64,000 nucleotides of DNA from Lentinus brumalis. Its lineage: Eukaryota; Basidiomycota; Agaricomycetes; Polyporales; Polyporaceae. The stretch lies in the NCBI GenBank assembly GCA_001792895.1, contig MARA01000024.1, forward strand, positions 496,001 to 560,000. The letters are read 5' to 3'. The notes under the pieces were generated by a model. It did no database searches. It was not told the origin of the DNA and worked only from the letters and a program-made list of their open reading frames with translations. The translations under genes were made by a program, and so were the position numbers. Positions 46,992 to 56,421 of this stretch are shown in pieces (the stretch's first letter is position 1; every line of letters starts with the position of its first letter).

Positions 46992-48110
46992 ATGTCAGCC
47001 TCATCTGCCCCTCGCCACCCGAGTTCTGCCAGGAGACAGCCGAGGATGTCGAGCCGGCCAAGTGGTTCAAGGTCATTGCGTGTAAGTATGTTTTTGTTTC
47101 CCAGTAACACCTTCGACCCTCACGCTCATTGCCCACTTCAGATCGTGGACCCATACTACGGCTACGAAGAGACCGCGAAGCTCTGCTCACGCTTTGTAAC
47201 GCATCTCTTCGCGTGCCCTGATCTTCAGCAACTATCCACTGCAGTGCCGCCCACCCCAACACCACCGCTGGCAAACTTCATCGCGTACGCCCTCCATCGT
47301 ACAAAACTACACGCATCCGTTACATTCGCCGCCCTGTATCTCCTGCAGAGGCTGAAGGCGCGGTATCCGGCTGCTAAGGGCTCCTCCGGCCACAGACTCT
47401 TCATCTCGGCGTACATGATCGCGTCCAAGGTGATCTGCGACGACACCTACTCGAACAAGTCCTGGTCGATCGTCGGCCAAAGCATGTTCGCCTTGCGGGA
47501 GATCAATCAGATGGAGCGCGAAATGTGCTCCTACCTCGAGTGGGAGCTTAATGTTGAGCACGGCGCCCTCAAGGAGTTCGAGCAAAAGGTCAGATGCGAC
47601 TTCAAAGGTCTCGGTCCTTACCCGAACTATGTGTATCCTTTCCCCGTCTCCGCTCCCATGCCCTCCACGACGCCGTACAACGCGCCACACGGCCACAGTG
47701 CCCCCGCACCGTCCTTCGCCGGGCGCTCGCAGCAACCACCTTCGACGTCGCCGCCGAAACCCATTCCTCCGCCAATACCATTGCGTGCGCGCTTGCCTCC
47801 CTCGCTCTTGTCTAGGAATCCCGGCACGCCTAGTACTCCTGACTTATACAGGTCGACCACGACTTCGCCAGCGTCCAGCGCGTCGCCCTCAACGCCGCAG
47901 GGCTACGTGGATTACTCCGTTCAAGTGGTTAGTACCGGACAGCTTGGCACCCCTGTCAACCACACTTCGGCGTCGCCAATCAATGTTGCGAACCGATTTG
48001 CATCTAATGGACCACCATTGGCGTCGATATACGCACCTCAGCAGCGTGTGCTCCACAGGCCTAGGCAAACGGGCGAACTTATTGCGCGCGCTAATCCGTG
48101 TATCTGGTAG
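46992..48110 (+). CDS. PCL-type cyclin, paralogue 3
   Basis: Two exons (46992-47081 and 47142-48110) give 352 residues. The 60-nt intron is free of in-frame stops, so an unspliced reading would add 20 residues; the intron is preferred because its position matches paralogues 1 and 2 and its ends are GTAAGT...CAG. Exon 1 reads MSASSAPRHPSSARRQPRM, close to paralogue 1. The cyclin box has DPYYGYEETAKLC, HRLFISAYMIASKVICDD, NKSWSIVGQSMFALREI and MEREMCSYLEWEL. The tail is Pro/Ser-rich (STSPPKPIPPPI) and ends GELIARANPCIW, the shared C-terminal motif. By family it should bind a Pho85-type CDK. It is more like paralogue 1 than paralogue 2 in exon 1 and tail. Confidence 0.93.
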   Translation: MSASSAPRHPSSARRQPRMSSRPSGSRSLRVSMFLFPSNTFDPHAHCPLQIVDPYYGYEETAKLCSRFVTHLFACPDLQQLSTAVPPTPTPPLANFIAYALHRTKLHASVTFAALYLLQRLKARYPAAKGSSGHRLFISAYMIASKVICDDTYSNKSWSIVGQSMFALREINQMEREMCSYLEWELNVEHGALKEFEQKVRCDFKGLGPYPNYVYPFPVSAPMPSTTPYNAPHGHSAPAPSFAGRSQQPPSTSPPKPIPPPIPLRARLPPSLLSRNPGTPSTPDLYRSTTTSPASSASPSTPQGYVDYSVQVVSTGQLGTPVNHTSASPINVANRFASNGPPLASIYAPQQRVLHRPRQTGELIARANPCIW

Positions 48111-50246
48111 CCACCTCCCGCACGCCATAAGTTATACGACGAGACTTTTGTTTCTTCAGCATCCTTCGCACGTCACTCATTCACTCCTATGGGGCGGGAC
48201 CCCGCTACGCAAATGTCTTCTCTCTCATAGTACTCGTTCTCCGTTACCGCGACATGCGACCACGCTCCTTCTTACTTCCACATCACTACAATTATCTCCT
48301 CACCTGTCTCGACACACCCCCATGCGCATATCATTACCTAGCACTGTTGTCACTTCTGTATCGCTAGCAATCATGCAATGCATCTGTCCTCCCCTTTGGC
48401 CCGTTGAAGAACTCTACCTCCTGTCATTTTCTCGAGGAGAACACTAGGTGAGCACCGTGATTGCGCACATGATGTAGGTCATCACGCCGCTACGTGCATC
48501 GTCTCCACGGATCGCTTCGTCCGGGGACTTCAGTATATGCCAATGTACCGGATGGTCCAAGTCTCCGTACGGTGATCGGGGACCCCATCTCCGTTGTACG
48601 CATCCTCTCATTCCTCAACCTCCGTCTGCAACCGCACACGTCCATGTGAGCCTCCGCCGGTGCGGCGACGTGGCTCACAGTTTACTCAAGGAGTTTTGGT
48701 GTGGGCACTCCGTGGCCACGAGGGCATGTCTATGAGAGTCCGCTTTGCCCGCAGCGGCCCAGAGCGGGACTCGACGCCAGCTGGTACTCGTACGCCGCTC
48801 ACGAACTTCGAAGCTCGATGCATGCCCGAGACGCATTACAGGGCTTGAAAGTAAGCTCCGAATGACCGGAGCTTCATGTTACAATGACCGGTCGGTAGCG
48901 TCTGTAGGTTTGATGATAAGCGACTTCCTGCACCGTCGAGACGCGCGCCCACACCAGACGGCCATACCGTGTGGGAGAGATTCCTGCCAGTAAGCATCGA
49001 CTTACCCACACACGAGACTGTCCAGGAGGCTGTGAGATGCCGGTGCGACACTACGGTGCAACTACGGTGCGTTGTGCAAGTAGAGGCCGTTGCGACCGCA
49101 GTGGGCGCTGATGACTAGGTGGTCGTGCCTTGAGCTAAAACTTCTCCCGGCAAGAGCGGCGGTTCTCCCGTATTCTCCTACGAGCGAAGGGTCCTATACC
49201 GGTACATCTGACAGAGGCATGTTCTGCGAACTCTCCAAAGCATCGGTGAAGGCGTCAGCCTGCTGCGATGCAGTTGAACCCAACGACTGCCAGTGTTCTG
49301 GTCATCACTCACCCTGAATGCTTGCCTCAGCGAAACCGCGTGTGGCAATATAGGTTCTTTGCTTATCAGACTTCCCGCGTTCTCGGAGGCGTTGGAGTGG
49401 ACTCGCGCCCCGCTTGAATGCTGATTTACCGCGGACTTACGGCATCGAAGACACTCCGTGCCCACTGGGGCGCGAACCGGCTTGAGCAACTTGATTGTGT
49501 AGGCACCTTGGCCGGCCAAACCCAGTATACACTGGCAGCGTTGCAGGCCCGTTCAAATCGAAAGCGGTCAGTGCGATCGGAGTTCGGCGGTCGTCAGTGC
49601 ACTGAAGTTGCTGAACATTGAATCAGCGGAACTGGGCACGCCGGCGCAGTTATCGTTGCAGGGCTTGCTTCCTGTGTGCTGCTCTCAGATCTTCTTCCGC
49701 ATTCTGTCGGCGATACAGGGCTCGCGCTCTGAACGAACGTAATTGTCCGTGAGCTCATTTCACAGCCTTGACCATGATACGCACCTATCGTCATGGGAGT
49801 CCGCAGAGCCTGAGAGCTGCAGAAGAGCGGAACTGCGGCGTGCCCATCCGTAACGTCATTCCGGCGGTGTGCTCATTTAGGGCAATGATGGCAGACTGTC
49901 CCGCCCGAGTCATACCCCTGGATGGGTTCGTGCGAGTGTTGTGGGACCGTTCGGAGACACCCATGAAGAGCATATCAAGTCGCGGAGATTGTGGCGAAAA
50001 CATCCTGCAGCAATATGTATAATGGGGATGGAGCTCCAGGTGCATTACCTGCGATGGAGATGAGCATAGAACCTCTGCAGTGTTTGGGAAACCACGGATG
50101 ACTCGATCGTGTCTATCCGATGGCGGAGTCGAGTCACGCTTCCTTGTACTTTCTTCCTGAGCTCAGAGGTTTCCGACCGACGTCAACGCATTCCTAGGGC
50201 ATAGTCGCGAGGTGTGTGAAGTTGTTCTCGACGTTCATGAGCGTTC
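48111..50246. other. Intergenic; no gene recognised
   Basis: About 2.1 kb without a supportable gene. Short open frames on both strands lack domains and splice continuity. Confidence 0.5.
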
Positions 50247-50285
50247 ATGACAGAGAGAGCTGAGTTGCTAGCGCTCAGGATCAGC

Positions 50286-51303
50286 ATGTCCGCGTACGGT
50301 ACCATCAAGCGCGACAACATCGCTCCTCCGTCTTCCACCACATGGAGACTGCACTCCAAACGGCAAGACTCTCCGAAGTATCTGACGGTACATCATGTTA
50401 CACTCGAGATCGCGAAACAGTATCCGGGACTAGTGGACTACCTGCATCGCGTCTTCGCGGATGAGCTCGAGCGCGGACAGACCTATCCTCAGGAGATCCT
50501 CGCTGGTGAAGTCTATACAAGGGACCAGTTCGACGCGTACTACTTCGCCGCGGACGTTCTTGTAGCGGTCTTGGGGCTTCCTGCGCAGGGGAGCGTCGCA
50601 GATCTTCTGGATGCGGAGGATGGCTCACAAGTCTCCATTGACTTCGTTGAGGCGATCGGCGGGCGTACTTGGGAGGAGTGCATTGCGGGGTGCTACTACG
50701 TGAGTGGCCTAGTTCTTCGCTCTGATAATTATCTCCGTCGCGATGTGCGGATGCTCGATTCAAGAAACTCGTGGATGCGGAGTATTGCGGACTGGCTGTC
50801 ATGGAGTTGAAGTTGTCCTCCAATTTCCGATTTGAATGCTGACCGGATTCCCAATGTCAGGTCAAGCCAAACTACCCTGGACGGTCATCGCATGTGAGTG
50901 TCTCCTGGATTCAACGCAAAGTGCATCGCAGAGACACTGACAGTGTGCTCATAGATCTGTAACGCCGGCTTCCTAGTGCCACCTGCCCAACGCGGTCGTG
51001 GTATCGGCGCTGTCCTCGCTCGCTCCTATCTGTACTATGGCCCGGCTCTCGGATACGAAGCGAGCGTGTTCAACCTCGTCTACGTCAACAACATTGCCAG
51101 CGTGAAGTGCGTCGGCGGTTATATTGCCCGTCCCTCATCTTTCTGACCACGTCCTCGGATTCTTCAGGCTATGGGAGGCCCTTAACTTCACCAAAGCTGG
51201 TCGAATTCCGCGAGCTGGCCGCCTCAAAAAAGCGGACGGGTCAGGAGAAGAGTTCGTCGATGCATGGGTGTTCTACAAGAAGTTCGATTCCCCAAGCTCG
51301 TGA
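50286..51303 (+). CDS. GNAT-family N-acetyltransferase
   Basis: Four exons (50286-50699, 50861-50893, 50955-51106, 51168-51303) keep frame and give 244 residues. An earlier in-frame ATG at 50247 would add 13 residues. The acetyl-CoA-binding motif A is clear: CNAGFLVPPAQRGRGIGAVL (the RGRGIG P-loop). It is followed by the characteristic YEASVFNLVYVNNIASVKLW and WEALNFTKAGRIPRAGRL, which place it in a fungal family of uncharacterised GNAT proteins. The C-terminal WVFYKKF completes the fold. Likely soluble. The substrate is unknown. No operon-like context applies. Confidence 0.88.
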
Positions 51304-52269
51304 GGTACCGTATCGCCTGTCGTAACGGTAACAGTCAAGTATGTACATTTGCTGTGACATCAGGCCGGCTGCATATCATCCAGCAAAATCGACACGAAAG
51401 ACGTCCATCCGCATGCTCATCGTCTATCTACCGAGCTGGCTGCAGACGTTCCCGCAGAAGGCTGTATATGTGGGTAGTAGCCCTCATTCTACCCCTTTTC
51501 TCGATCTGTCCATGATCCTAGAGTAGCTCCTCGAACACGATTCGCCAGACTTGTGTTCCGGTCAGTTGATGATTCTTGTGTGGCAGAAGAGTCGGTCACC
51601 GTACTCGGAAATACACTGGCCTCTTCTCATTTCGTAAATGCCAGTGACGTGCCTACCGACATCGACTGTTGCTGAGGTTCGGTACTTCCGACGTGAGTAC
51701 GTCTCCTCCTCGCGGATATTCCTGCTGACCCCATTTTCAACAGTACGGGCTTATCTGAACTCGAGATCGAAGGCAACATGACGCTCGGACCCTTCCTTCC
51801 GTTCACGGTGTCTGCCAGATTCTTCTGAAGGTAACGGGGTATCGTCCGCGCATCAGTTGCAGCTCTTTACGACTTGATATCTTCGCTTCTGGCTATCGCC
51901 TGCACGACCTTGCAGCAGCGTTCTCTTGGTCCTTGACTTCGCTATCGGGATATCTCGGCTTCTGGGTGATCGCTCGAATGGCTCAACAATTGGGCAAAGC
52001 GTCCACGGTCCGGGGATATGATTCCCGGGCTCTGTTACTGCTTTCTCAGCGACGACATACCCCAACCCCGCGGGCTACACATATTCCACCGTCCCTGCTT
52101 GCTCTCGGACATGTCCCGCCACATCTTGTACATAATGGCTGACAAGGTATCCCGAAATCAGCAGAGTCAGACCACTCGTGATGCGGCCACACCGAACAAA
52201 GACCTCTTCGGAATATTCGCCCCTCCCTACGGACGTGGACTCGCTGGACAAGGTCATCGCTCCTTGTCC
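51304..52269. other. Intergenic; nothing recognised
   Basis: About 1 kb after the acetyltransferase without a supportable coding signal. Confidence 0.5.
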
Positions 52270-52362
52270 AGCGCTCACGTCATCTACCGCACTCACTATC
52301 GTTCCTACACCACCTTCGCGGCGCTCTACCTCCTCGGGCTCCTGAGGACACGGTTTGGGTGA
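52270..52362 (+). pseudogene. Relic of a PCL-type cyclin box
   Basis: One frame reads HVIYRTHYRSYTTFAALYLLGLLRTRFG and then stops. This lines up without gaps with the paralogues' ALHRTRLHASVTFAALYLLQRLKARFP segment, including RT at the same spacing and an identical TFAALYLL core. The rest of the cyclin box (MIASKVICDDTYSNKSW region) is not found downstream in any frame. It is probably a decayed fourth copy or the first part of a diverged cyclin gene cut short. Confidence 0.6.
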
Positions 52363-53178
52363 GGTAGCCAAGCGGTACTTTCTGCGACCTTGTGCCATTA
52401 TACACCATCGTACAACATATGCCTCCGAGTTCAAAAACACAATACATCCGCCCCAGCCTCATTCTAACAGAGTGGCACATCTTCACCATGACATCGCTAC
52501 CCTAGATGGCTGCGAACCGTCTGTGCCTCCAGATCGACATCGAGCGCGAAGGAACATGTCCTGACAGCGACAGGTAGGGCTGGAACCCGTTGAGGTCGTC
52601 TTCCGACGGGAACGGCGCGTAGTCCATCGCGAAAGGAGCAGGCTCGCGCTCTTTCCACTGATTGGTTGTGGTGACTACAGCGTAGCTTAGATGACCGGTA
52701 CTGAAGGCGGAGAATGCGGCACTGCTTACCGGTGTCAACATCGTAACCATAGATGATGGCGAACGCCGCTTTGAGGAAACTTGTGAGCGACATAGTGGTA
52801 GTGGTGAGTGGCTCGTTCGTCGTTGGGGATGTAGAGGCTCTTGTTCGATGGAAGTCCGACCAGGTCCTATTTCTATGGTAGCCGGGACAAAGGTCTTTGT
52901 GCCTCTCATGATGCACCGCGAGGCCGGTGGATTCGGTGCGGCCAGCGCATGTTGATGGCCTTTGTCTGGGAGCTGCCGTTCGGGACTCAAGGGATCCGAT
53001 ACATCGACCTTGATCCTCTCTCCGTGTCGCCTGTCCCGTAGGACATGCGCACTTCGCCGCAGGTTCGACCCGCTAGATGTCGTTCCGACACTGGTATTTA
53101 CGATCAAGAGAGTACCTCAGGTACCGTCCTACTAGGAGCGCGAGACCATAGCAGCCACATTTGACCAGTGACCGTCGA
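52363..53178. other. Intergenic; no supportable gene
   Basis: On the minus strand a frame near 52.75-52.9 kb contains AAFAIIYGYDVDTG next to a GT donor, faintly like a cytochrome P450 segment, but nothing around it supports that. No other signal. Confidence 0.4.
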
Positions 53179-54431
53179 TCATCGAGTCTCCACCAGTGCT
53201 TTCTCAATCATCGAACTTAGCTGGCGTTGTCCAGAGTCAGAGCCTACTTTTGCGATGAAAAATATGCATACAATCCTGGAACCGGGTCTCCTCAGCGTCC
53301 TCGTGCATATCAACGTCCGTCGCGTCAGCGGACGTAATAGCGGCCGCTTATGTAGAATATGTGTGAGTGTCCGCAGAATATGGTACAAGGCAACTGGCTC
53401 ACAGGTCGCTTCCGGCATGGTGGGGAGTCCAGATGCTTGGGTCGGGAACTCGTCCTTCGTCATTTGGCCCTTATACTGTGATGTTGACTTCGGAGCTTGG
53501 TCGCTATTGCCCTCCCAGAATGCGCCAGGGAGAAAACGATGGATCATGGTGTAGGCGAAACGCGCATAGAGACTTGTCCGACACGCGGTTTGGCATATCC
53601 ACCAGTCTGCAGTGGAGGTAGTGAGCGTAATCGTCCAGGCCATCGTCGACGATGTAGACAATATGATTGGTAGGCCCGCATGGATTGAAGACAAAGCCAT
53701 GTGCATCGAAGCAGCGGTGAATATCGCTCCGCAAAGTCATACCGTTCGCCGTGTCGTTGATATGCGCGTAGCGGTTGTGAGAGTACAAGTTCATCTTCTG
53801 CATGTTGAACCACGGTGACTAGTCCTCTTTAAGCAAGACGTACGCGTTGTCGAGAGCTAGATTTGATCAGAGACGCGTGTACTCGGAGAGACAGGAAAGC
53901 GTACACTGCATAAACGCGGAGACGATACACATCCCATCGTCGGCCTTCACACGACTGGACATCGCTGATGGTGGCACATTCCCGTATCTGCTCGTCAGAA
54001 GGCGCTGTTGTTGTGCAGTCCTAGGGCGCGCCCAATGGGTGGGAAACGCGCTGGAAGGAAAGCTCCATGCAGCAAACTCGGTAACAATCTTGTACTCCAT
54101 AGGGCCCGCCGTGATGTGCAAATAGTAGTCGCCGGCGAGCAAGATGGCACTGTAGTCGCGGCGGGGACGCGGCAGGTGCCAGCCATGTCGGTGGTCAGAT
54201 GGCCTGGTTGATTGTGGTAATAACGCAACAGGCATCCAGGACGAGACCATGGTTGACACCACCCTTCGCGGCGGACTCGGGAGCGGGAGGGACAGCGGGC
54301 TCGGGAGGGGCAGTAGGTGCGGCATCATAAGCAGGAAAATTGAACAAAACGCGATCGTATCCAGGATGATAGATCCTGACTTCGCCATAGAAGGCGATGG
54401 TCTCGGGCTGGTGCTTGCGTTTCAGTCCCAT
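53179..54431 (-). pseudogene. HNH-endonuclease-domain gene, disrupted
   Basis: The minus strand carries the parts of a basidiomycete HNH-nuclease-domain protein in the right order but in broken frames. The start (MGLKRKHQPETIAFYGEVRI, 54431) is followed by a CCVIT-containing block that stops at 54195. The next block (LAGDYYLHITAGPMEYKIV, 54.1 kb) is in another frame. The HNH region (NGMTLRSDIHRCFDAHGFVF, about 53.7 kb) is preceded by an in-frame TAG at about 53820, in a stretch that should read into the WFNMQKMNLY block. A further shift near 53.58 kb separates it from ARFAYTMIHRFLPGAF. Some breaks could be introns, but the TAG and the last shift have no good splice sites. Family members have unknown biological roles. 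Confidence 0.7.
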
Positions 54432-55000
54432 CGGCAGGCAGTAGAGGACCTAGAGGTCGTAAGTCAGGAATACTAGTACGTTGAGTCCAAGTACCAAGCA
54501 GACGCCAGGCTGAACTTGAACCAACTTGAACCGAATCGAATTCGGAAGCGTGCCGTCAGCTTCCGCGTCTACTCTTGAAGCTTGAAGACTCTTGAGGCAG
54601 CATTCCGCCTGCGTCCGCTCCTCCACATCGACGTGATATTTGAGCGAGCGCATCCAGGATATCCGATTTCACTCACGCGTCCTGGCAGTCCAAGGGTCAC
54701 GACAAAACAAGATAGTCATGTTGAGTTACGTAGCATTCCAGTTGTACTGAAGGTCCTCGCGTCTTCAGCCAAACATTGCTTCATGGTGTGTTGAGAATCA
54801 TAAACCCTTCTACTTATACACACCCCCAGGGCCTAATCCGCCTTGCAGAGGACAGTGATGGACAAATTTGTGTGGAAATTCGTCATAGCCATGGTTCAGA
54901 CGCTGCAGGGATTGCTGCATGCCCATTGCACATACTTTACAATCTTACAAGTCATACCAGTCTTCTTCAACGGAGGTCCCCGTACCCTCAACGAAAGTAT
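54432..55000. other. Intergenic; nothing recognised
   Basis: Upstream of the broken HNH gene and downstream of the GST gene. No coding signal. Confidence 0.5.
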
Positions 55001-55935
55001 TCAGAACGGCCGTCCAGCCCGGATGGCCTTGGCCGCCTCGCTCTGGGCCTCGTTGCGGAGGTACCTGGCGTATATCTCCGCGTAGTGCTCTTTGTCCTGC
55101 AGAGGTCGTCAGCAACACGAGCAACACCGCATCTCCCATTCCTACGTACACTTTGCGTCTGGAGCACGCTCGCACGCGTCTCCAGCTTTTCCGCGTACTG
55201 CTTCCACCCATTACCCACCGCATTCCTGTCATAGCCGCGGTTCTCCTTCAAGATATAGTCGCGGACGACCCACGGCGCGAGCGCGACGTCGACGAGCGTG
55301 AACTCCTCCCCGAAGAAGTAAGGGCCTTTGACCTTCTCGCAGAGCGTGCGGAGCGCCTTGTAGAACTCCTCGAGGCTCGCCTGCTGCTTGTCCGCCTCCT
55401 GCGCGAGGATGGTGCGCATGAACGCAGGCACAACCTGCTTGTCGACATGCCCGGTCCAGAGGCGCACGTACGCACGGTCGAACGGGTCCGCCGGGAGGAC
55501 GTGTGGCGCGTGTTGGGGGTACGCGTCCTCGAAGAACTCGCAGAGGATGAGGGACTCGTACATGGCCTTACCCTTGTATTCGATGGCGGGGACTAGGCCC
55601 TTGGGATTAATGTCTGCGCGTGAGAAGTCAATGGATTTGAATGCTATAGTAGTAGGGAGCGCGCGGCGTACCGAGGAAGTGCTTCTCTTTCTTGTAAGGG
55701 TTCACTTCCTTGTACTGGTACGGAATGCCTTTCTCCTCAAGCGTGATCCAGCTTCGCTGAACGTACGGACAAAACTGCAGTCTTCAGTGTCAGTAAGCTT
55801 CGAACTCCTCGTGGGACGTCGCTGGCTCACCCAGCCCGCGTAGAAGATGAGCTCTTGCGGCTCCTGATGCTTCGCTACCGTCTTCGCCGCATGTCCGGTC
55901 GCGTGCGGATAGATATGCTCGTCGGGAAGGCCCAT
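55001..55935 (-). CDS. Omega-class glutathione S-transferase
   Basis: Four exons (55831-55935, 55672-55774, 55150-55613, 55001-55096) keep frame and give 255 residues, normal for the class. The start MGLPDEHIYPHATGHAAK is supported by exon 1 ending exactly at the splice site before the active site. The thioredoxin-like N-domain has the catalytic cysteine in FCPYVQRSW (residue 37), as in omega GSTs, and the cis-Pro/glutathione motif LVPAIEYKGKAMYESLILCEF. The helical C-domain contains PYFFGEEFTLVDVALAPWV with the conserved Asp N-cap. Omega GSTs carry out glutathione-dependent thiol transfer, reduction and detoxification in the cytosol. The neighbour upstream on the same strand is Nab2-like, 487 bp away. 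Confidence 0.95.
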
Positions 55936-55989
55936 GGTGGTTCTGTACTGGATGGAGGAGTGAAGCTCGGTAGGATTGTGTCTGCTCTG

Positions 55990-55996
55990 ATTTATA
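55990..55996 (-). promoter_or_regulatory. TATA box of the omega GST
   Basis: On the minus strand the sequence is TATAAAT, 55-61 nt before the ATG at 55935. Confidence 0.5.
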
Positions 55997-56421
55997 AGTC
56001 GCGAATCCCAAGGTCTACATGGCTTACTCATGTCGTGGAAAGCAGTTGCGCGATCCAGTATGTGACTTGCTGGATGACGTCAGACTGAAACAAGGTCAGT
56101 TGCCGGGGTTCGTTGTGCGTTCCGGGTTCTGGAAGGTCAATGAAACGTACGCACGACGTTTATGTACGCCGCGCGCGAACACTGGGTTTGTAACCAGACC
56201 TTCAAGTACATCAAACAGGTGAAGAGCGTTACTTCGGGGCCGCAAGATAGGGATGAAGCAGAGTCCCTACAACTATTCATGACAGAGGGACAAGTAGAGT
56301 AACTACATTCTGAGGTACAAAATATCTAAGGGGGTCGTCCGTGTAAGACAACGACAAGCGAAACTCGAGCATGTGGGACGCACAAAGGACGTTGAAGGAG
56401 GCACCAACAACAAGGACACAG

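Noticed and set aside
52600..52900. Possible cytochrome P450 fragment (AAFAIIYGYDVDTG) on the minus strand
   Set aside because: No heme-binding cysteine motif, ExxR or other P450 block is found around it; one short resemblance is not enough.
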